Assembly: GCF_030733745.1 (NCBI RefSeq)
Contig: NZ_JASHIK010000021.1
Coordinates: 1-64,000, forward strand
Length of the DNA: 64,000 nt
Reading direction: 5' to 3'
Origin: Stappia sp. MMSF_3263
GTDB lineage: Bacteria > Pseudomonadota > Alphaproteobacteria > Rhizobiales > Stappiaceae
The translations under genes were made by a program, and so were the position numbers. Shown here in pieces: positions 9,557 through 16,623 of the stretch. The stretch's first letter is position 1. Each line of letters starts with the position of its first letter. The notes under the pieces are model-generated. The model saw only the letters and a list, made by a program, of their open reading frames with translations, had not been told where the DNA came from and made no database searches.

Positions 9557-9570
9557 GTTTGCATGCTAAC
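9557..9570. promoter_or_regulatory. Putative MarR operator, copy 2
   Basis: GTTTGCATGCTAAC lies 42 bp ahead of the ferredoxin-NADP reductase start. Here the core GCATGC is fully palindromic and flanking C and G extend the symmetry to 16 bp. With copy 1 it frames the divergent promoter region, with centres 114 bp apart. Confidence 0.7.
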
Positions 9571-9612
9571 GATAAACATCTCGTCCTCCCTTTCGCAAGG
9601 AGCGCCCAGATC

Positions 9613-10446
9613 ATGACGGACACACTCGCAGACGACCGCCCGATCCTCGCGGGCGCCCCCTCCCCCTTCGCAGTACCGGCCGGCTGCCACGCGCTCAGCG
9701 TCACCGAGGTGCAGCACTATACGGACACGCTGTTCCGCTTCCGCATCACCCGGCCGCAGGAGTTCCGCTTTCGCTCGGGCGAGTTCGTGATGATCGGCCT
9801 GCCGAACGCGGAAAAGCCTGTCTTCCGCGCCTACTCCGTGGCAAGCCCTGCCTGGGACGAGGAGCTGGAATTCTATTCGATCAAGGTGCCGGACGGTCCC
9901 CTGACCCAGCATCTGCAGAAGATCCGCCCCGGCGACACGGTGCTCATGCGCAAGAAGGCGACCGGCACGCTGGTCAACGACGCGCTGCTTCCCGGCAAGC
10001 GGCTGTGGATGTTCTCCACCGGCACGGGAATCGCCCCCTTCGCGAGCCTCATCCGCGACCCCGAAACCTATGACAAGTTCGAGGCCATCCATCTCGTCCA
10101 TGGCTGCCGGACCGTCGCCGAGCTGAAATACGGCGAGGATCTCGTCGCGGCACTGCGCTCCGATCCACTGATCGGCGAGATGGTCGAGGGCCACCTTCAC
10201 CACTACACGAGCGTGACCCGCGAGGCCTTTCCCCGCCAGGGCCGGGTCACCGACCTGATCAGCTCCGGGAAGCTCTTCGACGATCTCGGCGTGCCGCGCA
10301 TGGGACCGGCCGAGGACCGCGCGATGATCTGCGGCTCGATGGCGATGCTCAAGGACACGAAGGAGCTTTGCCTCGGTCACGGGCTCGAGGAAGGCGCAAA
10401 CAACAAACCGGCGCAATTCGTGGTTGAACGGGCCTTCGTGGACTGA
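9613..10446 (+). CDS. fpr: Ferredoxin--NADP+ reductase
   Basis: The 277-residue flavoprotein shows the FAD-binding RAYSVASP motif, the DGPLTQHL segment, a nucleotide-binding STGTGIAPFASLIRDP motif and the C-terminal FVVERAFVD typical of bacterial Fpr enzymes. It moves electrons between NADPH and ferredoxin or flavodoxin. I start it at the ATG at 9613, preceded by AAGGAG at 9597-9602; the longer in-frame reading from 9445 crosses both operators. As first gene before hnr, and with ferredoxin known as donor for the clostridial Hnr, it plausibly feeds the ring reductase or the Rieske oxygenase. No ferredoxin gene is in the locus. Confidence 0.9.
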   Translation: MTDTLADDRPILAGAPSPFAVPAGCHALSVTEVQHYTDTLFRFRITRPQEFRFRSGEFVMIGLPNAEKPVFRAYSVASPAWDEELEFYSIKVPDGPLTQHLQKIRPGDTVLMRKKATGTLVNDALLPGKRLWMFSTGTGIAPFASLIRDPETYDKFEAIHLVHGCRTVAELKYGEDLVAALRSDPLIGEMVEGHLHHYTSVTREAFPRQGRVTDLISSGKLFDDLGVPRMGPAEDRAMICGSMAMLKDTKELCLGHGLEEGANNKPAQFVVERAFVD

Positions 10447-10533
10447 CCCGACCTGCCGCGGCGCGCGGCAGCGCTGCCCGATAAATCAGCGCGGGGCGCG
10501 CTCAAATCCGATTGACACCAAAATCCCGCATAT

Positions 10534-10547
10534 GTTTGCATACTAAC
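10534..10547. promoter_or_regulatory. Putative MarR operator, copy 3
   Basis: GTTTGCATACTAAC lies in the 114-bp gap between fpr and hnr, 17 bp after a TTGACA hexamer (10512-10517), so it would cover the -10 region of a second promoter for hnr and the genes after it. A repressor bound here would block that promoter. Confidence 0.7.
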
Positions 10548-10560
10548 GAAGCGAGCATAC

Positions 10561-12093
10561 GTGCCAGCAGGAGTCACGACGTTGACTGCAGCCGATGGAA
10601 AGCCTGAAAAGATCAGGTGTGATGCCTGCCCGGTGATGTGCTACATCGCCGAGGGCCGCTCCGGCGCTTGCGACCGATACGCCAATGACGGCGGCCAGCT
10701 CGTCCGTCTCGATCCGCTGACGATCCTCCGGCAGCGCGCCGAAAGCGGCGGCGAGGTCGTGCCTTTCCTCGACAAGGAATGGGACGGCGACATCCTCCCT
10801 TCCGAGGGCGGTTTCGTCACCGCGATCGGCGCGGGAACCACTTATCCCGACTACAAGCCCGCTCCCTTCATCGTCGCCTCGAAGGTCGACGGCGTGGACA
10901 TGGTCACCGTCGTGACGGAGGGCATTTTCAGCTATTGCGGCGTGAAGCTGAAGATCGACACCGACCGGCATCTTGGCGACGAGTGTTCGCCCGTTCGCGC
11001 CGACGGCGAGGTCATCGGCCACGTGACCACCTCGGAATACGGCAGCCAGATGCTGTCGCTCGGCGGGGTTCACCACCTGACCGGCGGGTCCAAGAAGGAA
11101 GGCCGCGTCACCTGTTCCTCCATGCTGGCGCTGTGCAACGGCGAGGCGGTCGAACTGACCATCGACGGTGGCGCCACGCTGACCGTGCAGGCAGGCCAGG
11201 CGCCCGTCATCAACGGCCAGACCGAGGAACGCATGCGCGTTGGCTGCGGCTCGGCGACCGTCGGCATGTTCGCCGCCCAATGGAACGGGCTGGTCGACGA
11301 GGTGGTCGTCGTGGACGACCACATCACCGGCGTCATTTCCGAGCATCAGGCCGGCAAGGTGATCGGCTGGGCGCCGACCGGCATCCGCATCAAGGGCCGC
11401 CGCTCGACGCCGGGTCGCTACTTCCAGGTCGCCGACCCGGGCACGGGCTGGGGCGGCACCAACCTCACCGATCCGCTCGCGATCCTGGGCACGTTCGACC
11501 CGAAGGCGGCCCGCCCGGGCCTCTCCATCCTGATGGTGTCGACGACGGGCGAGCACTCCGCCTATTTCGAGCTCGACGAGGCGCTGTTGCCCGTCGAGAA
11601 GGACATGCCGGCGCGGCTCGCGCCCTCGGTCCAGAGGATCGCCGACAATTGCGAGCCGGCGCTCACCTCCGTGATCTTCATGGCCGGCGCCGGCGGGTCG
11701 CTGCGCTCGGGTGTGACCGAGCACCCGGTCGGGCTTACCCGCTCGGTGCAGGGCGCCCTCACCTATGTGAGCTGTGGCGGCGCGCCGGTCTATGTCTGGC
11801 CGGGCGGCGGCATCACCTTCATGGCCGATGTCACGCGCCTGCCGAAGAACGCCTTCGGCTACGTGCCGACACCCGCGCTCGTCGCGCCGATCGAGTTCAC
11901 CATGCGCGCCGAGGACTACCAGGCGCTCGGCGGCCACATGGACTATGTGATGCCCCTTTCGGAGGCCCTGGAGGGCAAGACCGGCCGGCAGAACGACCAC
12001 ATCCTGAAGGGCCGGCGCGGGGTGCAGCCATCCACGGGCAATCCCTGGCCGACGGGATCGGACAATTTCCCCTGGCGGGGGCGCTCGGCATGA
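10561..12093 (+). CDS. 6-hydroxynicotinate-reductase-like Fe-S flavoprotein
   Basis: The 510-residue protein resembles 6-hydroxynicotinate reductase (Hnr), which in Eubacterium barkeri reduces 6-hydroxynicotinate to its tetrahydro-6-oxo form and carries covalent flavin plus Fe-S clusters. An N-terminal C-x2-C-x3-C-x9-C motif (C20, C23, C27, C37) looks like an Fe-S site, and further cysteines occur in YCGVK, DEC, TCSSMLALC and VGCGS. D202-G-G-A-T206-L-T resembles an ApbE flavinylation site. The GTG at 10561 is only 14 bp after the operator; a TTG at 10582, 8 nt after AGGAG (10569-10573), is an equally good start. The actual substrate is unknown; no enamidase gene is present. Confidence 0.8.
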   Translation: MPAGVTTLTAADGKPEKIRCDACPVMCYIAEGRSGACDRYANDGGQLVRLDPLTILRQRAESGGEVVPFLDKEWDGDILPSEGGFVTAIGAGTTYPDYKPAPFIVASKVDGVDMVTVVTEGIFSYCGVKLKIDTDRHLGDECSPVRADGEVIGHVTTSEYGSQMLSLGGVHHLTGGSKKEGRVTCSSMLALCNGEAVELTIDGGATLTVQAGQAPVINGQTEERMRVGCGSATVGMFAAQWNGLVDEVVVVDDHITGVISEHQAGKVIGWAPTGIRIKGRRSTPGRYFQVADPGTGWGGTNLTDPLAILGTFDPKAARPGLSILMVSTTGEHSAYFELDEALLPVEKDMPARLAPSVQRIADNCEPALTSVIFMAGAGGSLRSGVTEHPVGLTRSVQGALTYVSCGGAPVYVWPGGGITFMADVTRLPKNAFGYVPTPALVAPIEFTMRAEDYQALGGHMDYVMPLSEALEGKTGRQNDHILKGRRGVQPSTGNPWPTGSDNFPWRGRSA

Positions 12094-12989
12094 CCGCTCC
12101 GGCCCGGATGCATGGTGCGACCGCGCGGCTTCTGGCCGATGGTCGCCGATTGCATCTCCAGCACGGGCCGATCGACCTGGTGATCGAGGCAAGCGGCAGG
12201 GCCGACGAGGTGGCGCTTGCCTACCGGCAGGCCTGCGAGGCCTTCGGTCCCGTTCTCGACGAGCTCGTCGCCGAACTGCCAAGGCTGCGCGCGCCCTCGG
12301 GTCCCCTTCCCGACGGAGCTGTCGCACGCCGCATGGCGGCTGCGATCGCCCCGTTCACGCCCGTCTTCGTCACCCCCATGGCGGCTGTGGCCGGCAGCGT
12401 CGCGGACCATGTGCTCGCCGCCCTGGTCAAGGGGCGCGATCTGGACCGCGCCTACGTGAACAATGGCGGCGACATCGCGCTTCACCTTGCGCGAGGGACA
12501 TTCCGCGTCGGCATCTGCGAGGATCCGGTGGCGGGAACGGCGGGTGGCATCGTGACGCTCTCGCCCGGAGACGGGATCGGCGGCATCGCCACCAGCGGCT
12601 GGCGCGGACGCTCGCACTCTCTCGGCATCGCCGACGCGGTGACCGTGCTGGCCGAAACGGCGGCCCGCGCCGACGCGGCCGCGACCCTGATCGCCAATGC
12701 CGTCGACCTTCCCGGCTCGCCCCGCGTGACCCGGACGCCGGCCAGCGACCTTGCTCCCGACAGCGACCTGGGCGCCCGTCCGGTCACCGTCGCGGTCGCG
12801 CCGCTGTCACCGCCGGAGATCGACGAGGCCCTCGCCCGTGGCGAGGCGGCCGCCCGTGCCCATGAGCGCTCCGGGCTGATCCGGGCCGCCTTCCTTGGCC
12901 TGGCCGGAGAGCGGCGAACCGTTTCCGGCGCCCACCCTGCCGGGGCCACCCTTTCTTTCGCTTCCTGGAGGACCAAAGCCTGTGCCTGA
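12090..12989 (+). CDS. UPF0280 family protein (ApbE superfamily)
   Basis: The 299-residue protein matches UPF0280, a family related to the ApbE FMN transferases. Visible shared features are VNNGGDIALHL (NNGGDI at residues 124-129) and the later SLGIADAVTVLAE...ADAAATLIANAV stretch, which parallels the metal-binding C-terminal half of ApbE. UPF0280 has no firmly established activity. Its ATG overlaps the hnr stop by 4 nt (ATGA), so the two are coupled. Because Hnr of E. barkeri holds covalent flavin, I infer that this protein may attach FMN to the Hnr homologue. That role is a hypothesis. Confidence 0.82.
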   Translation: MTAPARMHGATARLLADGRRLHLQHGPIDLVIEASGRADEVALAYRQACEAFGPVLDELVAELPRLRAPSGPLPDGAVARRMAAAIAPFTPVFVTPMAAVAGSVADHVLAALVKGRDLDRAYVNNGGDIALHLARGTFRVGICEDPVAGTAGGIVTLSPGDGIGGIATSGWRGRSHSLGIADAVTVLAETAARADAAATLIANAVDLPGSPRVTRTPASDLAPDSDLGARPVTVAVAPLSPPEIDEALARGEAAARAHERSGLIRAAFLGLAGERRTVSGAHPAGATLSFASWRTKACA

Positions 12990-13566
12990 GCCGATCCTGC
13001 GCAAGAGCGCCATCATCGTTGAGGAAATTTTTCATGAGGGCGGACCGGTCGCGTCCGTGCCGCTGAAGCGCGCAGCCGCGCTCTGCGTCATCCAGAACCC
13101 GTTCGCGGGTCAGTATGTCGAGGACATCACCCCCTTCATGGACGATCTGAAGCCGCTCGGCCTGAAGATGGCCAGGGACCTGATCGACGCGCTCGGCGGC
13201 GATCCCTCCGTGGTCGAGGGCTACGGCAAGGGCGCCATAATCGGCGCGGCCGGCGAGTTGGAACACGGGGCCCTCTGGCACGCACCGGGCGGTTATTCGA
13301 TGCGCGAAGTGCTGCCGAACTCCATGGCGATCGTGCCGTCGACGAAGAAGATCGGCGGTCCCGGCACGCGGCTCGACGTGCCGATCACCCACACCAACGC
13401 CTCCTATGTGCGCTCCCATTTCGACGCCATGGAGGTCGGCATGAACGACAGCCCGCGCGCCAACGAGATGATGCTCGTCCTGGTCATGACCACGGGCCCG
13501 CGCATCCACAACCGCGCCGGCGGCCTGAAGGCTTCCGAGGTCGTCGGCAAGGACGGCCTCAGATGA
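12982..13566 (+). CDS. DUF1185 'amino acid synthesis' family protein, paralogue 1
   Basis: The 194-residue protein begins at a GTG with GGAGG at 12967-12971 and overlaps the end of the UPF0280 gene by 8 nt. It belongs to the DUF1185 (AA_synth) family, whose function is unknown despite the name. Conserved segments include GKGAIIGAAGELEHGA, PSTKKIGGPGTRLDVPI and YVRSHFDAMEV. It is the same length as the next gene and ends with the same residues (DGLR), so the pair arose by tandem duplication. Constant association with Hnr-like and Rieske genes in one transcript suggests a catabolic role. Confidence 0.85.
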   Translation: MPEPILRKSAIIVEEIFHEGGPVASVPLKRAAALCVIQNPFAGQYVEDITPFMDDLKPLGLKMARDLIDALGGDPSVVEGYGKGAIIGAAGELEHGALWHAPGGYSMREVLPNSMAIVPSTKKIGGPGTRLDVPITHTNASYVRSHFDAMEVGMNDSPRANEMMLVLVMTTGPRIHNRAGGLKASEVVGKDGLR

Positions 13567-14147
13567 GCCTGCCGGTCCGCAAGATCGTGACCCATTGCGA
13601 GGTGACGCGGCAAGAGATGGGCCAGGCGGTGACACCGCCGGCCCGCCGTGCGGTGGCGGCGGCGATCCTCGCCAACCCCTGCGCCGGGCGCTTTCATGCG
13701 GACCTCTCGCCGCTGATCGACATGGCTACCGAGCTCGGCGACCTTCTGACCCGCCGAGCGCTGGCCGCGCTCGGCATCGAGGCCGCCGCCATCCAGAGTT
13801 TCGGCAAGGCGGCCATGATCGGCGAGAACGGCGAGCTGGAACATGCCGCCGCGCTGCTGCATCCGAGCCTCGGCGCGCCGATGCGTGCAGTGCTCGGCGG
13901 CGGCAAGGCGCTCGTTCCCTCGGCAAAGAAGATGGGCGGACCGGGCCAGTCGCTCGACATCCCGCTCGGCCACAAGGACGCGGCCTATGTGCGCTCCCAT
14001 TTCGACGCGGTGGAAATCCGTGTGGCCGACGCCCCGCAGCCAAACGAGGTGCTCGTCGCCATCGCGCTGTCGCCGGGCGGGCGGCCAATCCCCCGTGTCG
14101 GCGGGCTCGTCCACGGGGAAATCAGGGGTGACGACGGCTTGAGATAG
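13563..14147 (+). CDS. DUF1185 'amino acid synthesis' family protein, paralogue 2
   Basis: This second 194-residue DUF1185 protein starts at an ATG overlapping the TGA of paralogue 1 by 4 nt. It keeps GKAAMIGENGELEHAAA, PSAKKMGGPGQSLDIPL and YVRSHFDAVEI in the same order, but its N-terminal third differs strongly from paralogue 1. A short run of identical DNA encodes YVRSHFD in both genes. The two may form a heteromer or act on successive substrates; the sequence does not decide. It is followed after 23 bp by the Rieske gene. Confidence 0.85.
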   Translation: MSLPVRKIVTHCEVTRQEMGQAVTPPARRAVAAAILANPCAGRFHADLSPLIDMATELGDLLTRRALAALGIEAAAIQSFGKAAMIGENGELEHAAALLHPSLGAPMRAVLGGGKALVPSAKKMGGPGQSLDIPLGHKDAAYVRSHFDAVEIRVADAPQPNEVLVAIALSPGGRPIPRVGGLVHGEIRGDDGLR

Positions 14148-14170
14148 CTTCGGTCAAAGGGAGAACTGCC

Positions 14171-15238
14171 ATGGAATTCGTGCGGAACGCCTGGTACGTC
14201 GCAGGCTGGTCGTCGGAAATCGACCAGGAGCTGCGGCGCTTCACGATCCTCGACGAGCACATCGTTCTCTTCCGCAAATCGGACGGGACGGTGGCCGCGC
14301 TCGAGGACCGGTGTCCGCACCGGCTTCTCCCGCTGTCCCTGGGCAAGCGTCTCGGCGACACGGTCCAGTGCGGCTATCACGGCATGACGTTCGATGCCTC
14401 CGGCATGTGCGTGCGCATCCCCGGCCAGTCGAACCTGCCCCCCTCGGCCTATGTGGAGAGTTATCCGGTCGAGGAACGTCACAACATCGTCTGGATCTGG
14501 ATGGGCGATCACGACAAGGCCGATCCGGACGAAATCTTCGACATGCCGGAGTTTTCCGATCCGGCCTGGGCCGCGCATCAAGGCGACGCGCTGCACCTGA
14601 AGGCGAACTACATGAACGTGGCGGAGAACCTGGTCGATCCGGCCCATGTGAGCTTCGTGCACCCGACCACGCTCGGCAACCCGGCATCGGAGAACGTGCC
14701 GGTGCATGTCTCGACAGAAGGCAAGGTGATCGTCGCCTGGCGCTGGATCCGCGACAGCGAACCGGTCGGCTTCTTCAAGGCCTTCGGCGGCTTTACCGAG
14801 AATGTCGACCGCTGGCACTACTACTATCTGCACACGCCCTGCACCGCCGTGATCGACTTCGGCAGCGCCCCGACCCGCGACGCGATCGGGGAGGACGAGC
14901 GCGACAGGGGCGTGCGCGTCTTCGCCCTGCATTTCATGACGCCCGTCACCGCCAACTACACGATCGATCGCTGGATGCATCTGCGCAACACGGCGCTCGA
15001 CGACGACACCGCCGCCGACACGATGGACACCCTGCTGCGCAAGGCGTTCCAGGAGGACAAGTCGGTGCTCGAAGCCATCCAGGAGCAGGAGGAGCGCCCC
15101 CAGAAACGCAGGCCCATCCGCATCGCCATCGACAAGGGACCGATGGTCTACCGCAAACGCATTTCCGAACTGATCGAGAAGGAGCGTACGCAGGACCTCG
15201 CGTCCAACCCGACCCCCGCCTACGTCTACCACGACTGA
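14171..15238 (+). CDS. Rieske non-haem iron oxygenase, VanA-like
   Basis: The 355-residue protein is an oxygenase component with a Rieske centre (C48-x-H50...C67-x2-H70) and a mononuclear iron site in the NLVDPAHVSFVH segment (D156, H159, H164 by position). Overall length and the VRNAWYVAGW start resemble the VanA/phthalate-type class of demethylases and hydroxylases. This class normally pairs with an FMN/[2Fe-2S] reductase; none is encoded here, so the fpr product at 9613 is the nearest candidate donor. It may demethylate or hydroxylate the heterocycle; the substrate is unknown. Confidence 0.9.
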   Translation: MEFVRNAWYVAGWSSEIDQELRRFTILDEHIVLFRKSDGTVAALEDRCPHRLLPLSLGKRLGDTVQCGYHGMTFDASGMCVRIPGQSNLPPSAYVESYPVEERHNIVWIWMGDHDKADPDEIFDMPEFSDPAWAAHQGDALHLKANYMNVAENLVDPAHVSFVHPTTLGNPASENVPVHVSTEGKVIVAWRWIRDSEPVGFFKAFGGFTENVDRWHYYYLHTPCTAVIDFGSAPTRDAIGEDERDRGVRVFALHFMTPVTANYTIDRWMHLRNTALDDDTAADTMDTLLRKAFQEDKSVLEAIQEQEERPQKRRPIRIAIDKGPMVYRKRISELIEKERTQDLASNPTPAYVYHD

Positions 15239-15339
15239 GGCATGCGGTTTTCCAAGGCGCGCAAGCGAGCCGAAAACGATATAAGAATCAATAAAATGAA
15301 CGGCAAAGACCGTCACAAACCAACCAGAACGAGGGACAG

Positions 15340-16542
15340 ATGAAGAGCATGAAAACCTGGACGGCCGCAGCCGTCGCGCTTCTCTCCATGAGCACCGCCA
15401 CCTTTGCCGCCGACACGATCAAGATCGGCGAAATCAACCACTACAAGCGCATGGCCGCCTTCGCCGAGCCCTACAAGAAGGGCATCGAACTGGCGCTAAA
15501 GGAGGTCAATGATGCCGGCGGCGTGCTCGGCAAGCCGCTGGAGTTCATCTTCCGCGACGACGACGGCAAGCCGGGCGACGCGGTCAAGATCGCCGAGGAA
15601 CTGATGACGCGCGAAGGCGCGGTGATGCTGACCGGCACGATCCTGTCCAATGTCGGCCTCGCCATCTCCTCCTATGCGGGCGAGAAGGGCTACATCTACC
15701 TTGCCTCCGAGCCGCTGGCCGACGATCTCGTCTGGAAGTCGGGCAATCCCTACACGTTCCGCCTGCGCACCTCGACCTATGTCCAGGCGGCGATGCTCGC
15801 CGAGGAAGCCGCCAAGACGGACGCGGTCCGCTATGCGACCATCGCGCCGAACTACGCCTACGGTACGGCGGCGGTGGAAGCCTTCAAGGAGAACCTGAAG
15901 CGCCTGAAGCCCGAAGTCGAGTTCGTCACCGAGCAGTGGCCGGCGCTGTTCAAGATCGACGCCGGCGCCGAGGTGCAGGCGATCGAGCGCGCCAAGCCCG
16001 ACGCGATCTACAACGTCACCTTCGGCACCGACCTGCAGAAGTTCGTCCGCGAGGGCACGACCCGCGGCGTGTTCGAAGGCCGCAAGGTCTACGGTCTGCT
16101 GACCGGCGAGCCGGAATACATGGATCCGCTCGGGGAGGAGTCGCCGGAAGGCTGGGTCGTCACCGGCTACCCCTGGTATGCGATCACCGACGGTCCGGGA
16201 AAGACCTTCGTCGACGCCTACATGGCCGCTTTCCCGGGCGAGACCCCGAAGATCGGCAGCCTGGTCGGCTACATGACGGTCGAGAGCATCGCCGCCCTCA
16301 TCAAGAAGGCCGGTTCGACCGAGACGCCGGCCCTGCTCGAGGCGTTCAAGGACCTCAAGGTCGCGACCCCGATGGGCGAGATCACCTACCGGGCGCTCGA
16401 CCACCAGTCGACCATGGGTGCCTATATCGGCGTGACCGCGGTCGAGAACGGCAAGGGCGTGATGCGCGACTGGTCGTACAAGGACCCGGCGCCCTACATG
16501 CCGAGCGACGAGGCGATCGCGGCGATGCGCCCGGCCAAGTAA
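15340..16542 (+). CDS. Branched-chain-type ABC importer, substrate-binding protein
   Basis: The 400-residue protein has an Sec signal peptide (cleavage near TFAADTI, residue 24) and a Peripla_BP_6 fold, with the typical IKIGEINHYKRMA opening and a YKKGIELALKEVNDAGGVLG helix. Proteins of this type bind branched-chain amino acids, but many in catabolic operons bind aromatic acids or amides. GAGGGAC precedes the ATG. It is the first gene of the transporter set after the Rieske gene (101-bp gap) and should catch the substrate of the locus in the periplasm. Confidence 0.9.
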   Translation: MKSMKTWTAAAVALLSMSTATFAADTIKIGEINHYKRMAAFAEPYKKGIELALKEVNDAGGVLGKPLEFIFRDDDGKPGDAVKIAEELMTREGAVMLTGTILSNVGLAISSYAGEKGYIYLASEPLADDLVWKSGNPYTFRLRTSTYVQAAMLAEEAAKTDAVRYATIAPNYAYGTAAVEAFKENLKRLKPEVEFVTEQWPALFKIDAGAEVQAIERAKPDAIYNVTFGTDLQKFVREGTTRGVFEGRKVYGLLTGEPEYMDPLGEESPEGWVVTGYPWYAITDGPGKTFVDAYMAAFPGETPKIGSLVGYMTVESIAALIKKAGSTETPALLEAFKDLKVATPMGEITYRALDHQSTMGAYIGVTAVENGKGVMRDWSYKDPAPYMPSDEAIAAMRPAK

Positions 16543-16568
16543 GCCGGACGCTCCCGCCTACCTGACAG

Positions 16569-16596
16569 GCCCGCCGCCCGACGCGCGGCGGCGGGC
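16569..16596 (+). terminator. GC-rich stem-loop after the binding-protein gene
   Basis: A 10-bp perfect stem (GCCCGCCGCC paired with GGCGGCGGGC) with an 8-nt loop lies 26 bp after the binding-protein stop. There is no U-tract. It may be a partial terminator or an mRNA 3'-end stabiliser that keeps binding protein in excess over the permease, as in many ABC operons. Confidence 0.5.
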
Positions 16597-16623
16597 ACCG
16601 CCCCCCTTATCTCGAACAGAAAG

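Noticed and set aside
9423-9612. Longer starts for the FAD subunit (9458) and the ferredoxin-NADP reductase (9445).
   Set aside because: These extensions overlap each other and run through the operators; the later ATG codons have good ribosome sites and match family N-termini.
1967-15238. Reading the locus as the standard E. barkeri nicotinate pathway.
   Set aside because: Enamidase, formylglutarate dehydrogenase, the mutase genes and the selenium-type nicotinate dehydrogenase subunits are missing, while HyuAB and a Rieske oxygenase are added.
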